From Lamellibrachia satsuma (taxonomy: Eukaryota > Annelida > Polychaeta > Sabellida > Siboglinidae), in the NCBI GenBank assembly GCA_033239005.1, contig BSQZ01000015.1, positions 10,791,001-10,855,000 on the forward strand: DNA of 64,000 nt, read 5' to 3'. Under the pieces are notes generated by a model, which was not told the DNA's origin, searched no databases, and saw nothing but the letters and a program-made list of their open reading frames with translations. Below are positions 61,691 to 64,000 of this stretch, piece after piece (position 1 is the first letter of the stretch; every line of letters starts with the position of its first letter). The position numbers were made by a program, and so were the translations under genes.

Positions 61691-64000
61691 ACCACACTGT
61701 AGGAGTTGGAGGACAACTATAAACCACACTGTAGGAGTTGGAGGACAACTATAAACCACACTGTAGGAGTTGGAGGACAACTATAAACCACACTGTAGGA
61801 GTTGGAGGACAACTATAAACCACACTGTAGGAGTTGGAGGACAACTATAAACCACACTGTAGGAGTTGGAGGACAACTATAAACCACACTAGGAGTTGGA
61901 GGACAACTATAAACCACACTGTAGGAGTTGGAGGACAACTATAAACCACACTGTAGGAGTTGGAGGACAACTATAAACCACACTGTAGGAGTTGGAGGAC
62001 AACTATAAACCACACTGTAGGAGTTGGAGGACAACTATAAACCACACTGTAGGAGTTGGAGGACAACTATAAACCACACTGTAGGAGTTGGAGGACAACT
62101 ATAAACCACACTGTAGGAGTTGGAGGACAACTATAAACCACACTAGGAGTTGGAGGACAACTATAAACCACACTGTAGGAGTTGGAGGACAACTATAAAC
62201 CACACTGTAGGAGTTGGAGGACAACTATAAACCACACTAGGAGTTGGAGGACAACTATAAACCACACTGTAGGAGTTGGAGGACAACTATAAACCACACT
62301 GTAGGAGTTGGAGGACAACTATAAACCACACTGTAGGAGTTGGAGGACAACTATAAACCACACTGTAGGAGTTGGAGGACAACTATAAACCACACTGTAG
62401 GAGTTGGAGGACAACTATAAACCACACTGTAGGAGTTGGAGGACAACTATAAACCACACTGTAGGAGTTGGAGGACAACTATAAACCACACTAGGAGTTG
62501 GAGGACAACTATAAACCACACTGTAGGAGTTGGAGGACAACTATAAACCACACTGTAGGAGTTGGAGGACAACTATAAACCACACTGTAGGAGTTGGAGG
62601 ACAACTATAAACCACACTGTAGGAGTTGGAGGACAACTATAAACCACACTGTAGGAGTTGGAGGACAACTATAAACCACACTGTAGGAGTTGGAGGACAA
62701 CTATAAACCACACTAGGAGTTGGAGGACAACTATAAACCACACTGTAGGAGTTGGAGGACAACTATAAACCACACTGTAGGAGTTGGAGGACAACTATAA
62801 ACCACACTGTAGGAGTTGGAGGACAACTATAAACCACACTGTAGGAGTTGGAGGACAACTATAAACCACACTGTAGGAGTTGGAGGACAACTATAAACCA
62901 CACTAGGAGTTGGAGGACAACTATAAACCACACTGTAGGAGTTGGAGGACAACTATAAACCACACTAGGAGTTGGAGGACAACTATAAACCACACTAGGA
63001 GTTGGAGGACAACTATAAACCACACTGTAGGAGTTGGAGGACAACTATAAACCACACTGTAGGAGTTGGAGGACAACTATAAACCACACTGTAGGAGTTG
63101 GAAGACAACTATAAACCACACTGTAGGAGTTGGAGGACAACTATAAACCACACTAGGAGTTGGAGGACAACTATAAACCACACTAGGAGTTGGAGGACAA
63201 CTATAAACCACACTGTAGGAGTTGGAGGACAACTATAAACCACACTAGGAGTTGGAGGACAACTATAAACCACACTGTAGGAGTTGGAGGACAACTATAA
63301 ACCACACTGTAGGAGTTGGAGGACAACTATAAACCACACTGTAGGAGTTGGAGGACAACTATAAACCACACTGTAGGAGTTGGAGGACAACTATAAACCA
63401 CACTGTAGGAGTTGGAGGACAACTATAAACCACACTGTAGGAGTTGGAGGACAACTATAAACCACACTGTAGGAGTTGGAGGACATCTATAAACCACACT
63501 AGGAGTTGGAGGACAACTATAAACCACACTGTAGGAGTTGGAAGACAACTATAAACCACACTGTAGGAGTTGGAGGACAACTATAAACCACACTGTAGGA
63601 GTTGGAGGACAACTATAAACCACACTGTAGGAGTTGGAGGACAACTATAAACCACACTGTAGGAGTTGGAGGACAACTATAAACCACACTGTAGGAGTTG
63701 GAGGACAACTATAAACCACACTGTAGGAGTTGGAGGACAACTATAAACCACACTGTAGGAGTTGGAGGACAACTATAAACCACACTGTAGGAGTTGGAGG
63801 ACAACTATAAACCACACTGTAGGAGTTGGAGGACAACTATAAACCACACTGTAGGAGTTGGAGGACAACTATAAACCACACTAGGAGTTGGAGGACAACT
63901 ATAAACCACACTGTAGGAGTTGGAGGACAACTATAAACCACACTGTAGGAGTTGGAGGACAACTATAAACCACACTGTAGGAGTTGGAGGACAACTATAA

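Larger units (their letters stand above)
30487..64000. repeat. Giant 32/30-bp satellite array, over 33 kb, open to the right
   Basis: Unbroken head-to-tail units. The 32-bp form reads cactgtaggagttggaggac plus aactataaacca; the 30-bp form lacks gt (cactaggag...). The two forms are interspersed irregularly, on the order of a thousand units in all. The left 3 kb (to about 33.1 kb) is diverged, with atagaccac, gcagttgg and gaagac variants and 1280-bp higher-order duplications; the interior is close to uniform with recurring variant blocks. The array continues to the last base, so its length is unknown. All 60-100-codon minus-strand frames (repeating SVVYSCPPTP) come from runs of 30-bp units and are not genes. 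Confidence 0.98.

Noticed and set aside
30497..63294. Dozens of 60-103-codon minus-strand frames repeating SVVYSCPPTP and FIVVLQLLVW
   Set aside because: Generated by runs of 30-bp and 32-bp satellite units; each ends where the unit lengths shift the frame.
30487..64000. CRISPR-like array (regular short repeats)
   Set aside because: There are no unique spacers between repeats, units are contiguous, and the gene context is animal with introns.

Overview
The window is eukaryotic DNA from an animal. Its only recognisable gene is an ADAM10 (Kuzbanian-type) metalloprotease, broken into exons on the + strand between 1 and 26525. Sixteen coding segments can be joined, and all junctions keep phase. 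They sum to 2265 nt: 754 residues plus a stop, lacking only the upstream signal-peptide/early-prodomain exons. The window opens on the last five bases of such an exon. The protein reads as ADAM10 throughout: prodomain with a free Cys, furin site [16 protein letters not shown] zinc site split over two exons, Met-turn, disintegrin and Cys-rich domains, the GHWWAVLL membrane segment, the VHTPSSNP juxtamembrane motif and a Pro/basic tail. Base composition, long introns and residue choices suggest a marine invertebrate, perhaps a mollusc; that placement is a guess.

The introns are unusual. Most long ones carry minisatellites: 47/39/37-bp units at 2041-3938, 22 bp at 4480-4936, 24 bp at 6086-7390, 45 bp at 9715-11246, 53 bp at 17384-17828, 57/69 bp at 21038-23021, 25 bp at 23371-23590 and 53 bp at 24975-26092. 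Three of these (45-bp, 53-bp at 17.4 kb, 57-bp) start in or end on an exon and repeat its splice site with adjoining exon bases. The gene therefore carries dozens of decoy donors and acceptors. The 45-bp array is open in the exon's own frame. In the 57-bp array the same TAG is both acceptor and in-frame stop.

The intron 14823-15886 has AT-AC ends with textbook U12-type signals, and that reading is the only one that restores the conserved protein. Two copies of a ~1.1-kb non-autonomous DNA transposon with hAT-like ends (11253-12381 and 18109-19207) sit in two other introns.

After the stop codon comes a probable ~3.2-kb 3' UTR (candidate poly(A) signal at 29763). From about 30487 to the window end runs one uninterrupted satellite of 32-bp and 30-bp units (roughly a thousand copies). 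Its left edge is diverged, with 1280-bp higher-order duplications; its interior is highly homogenised with scattered recurring variant blocks. A few indel-rich patches (43.9-44.6 kb, 60.6-61.7 kb) may be assembly noise or a real breakpoint. About two thirds of the window is tandem repeat. The long ORFs inside repeats on both strands are by-products of repeat periodicity, not genes. No prokaryotic features, tRNA, rRNA or CRISPR were seen.
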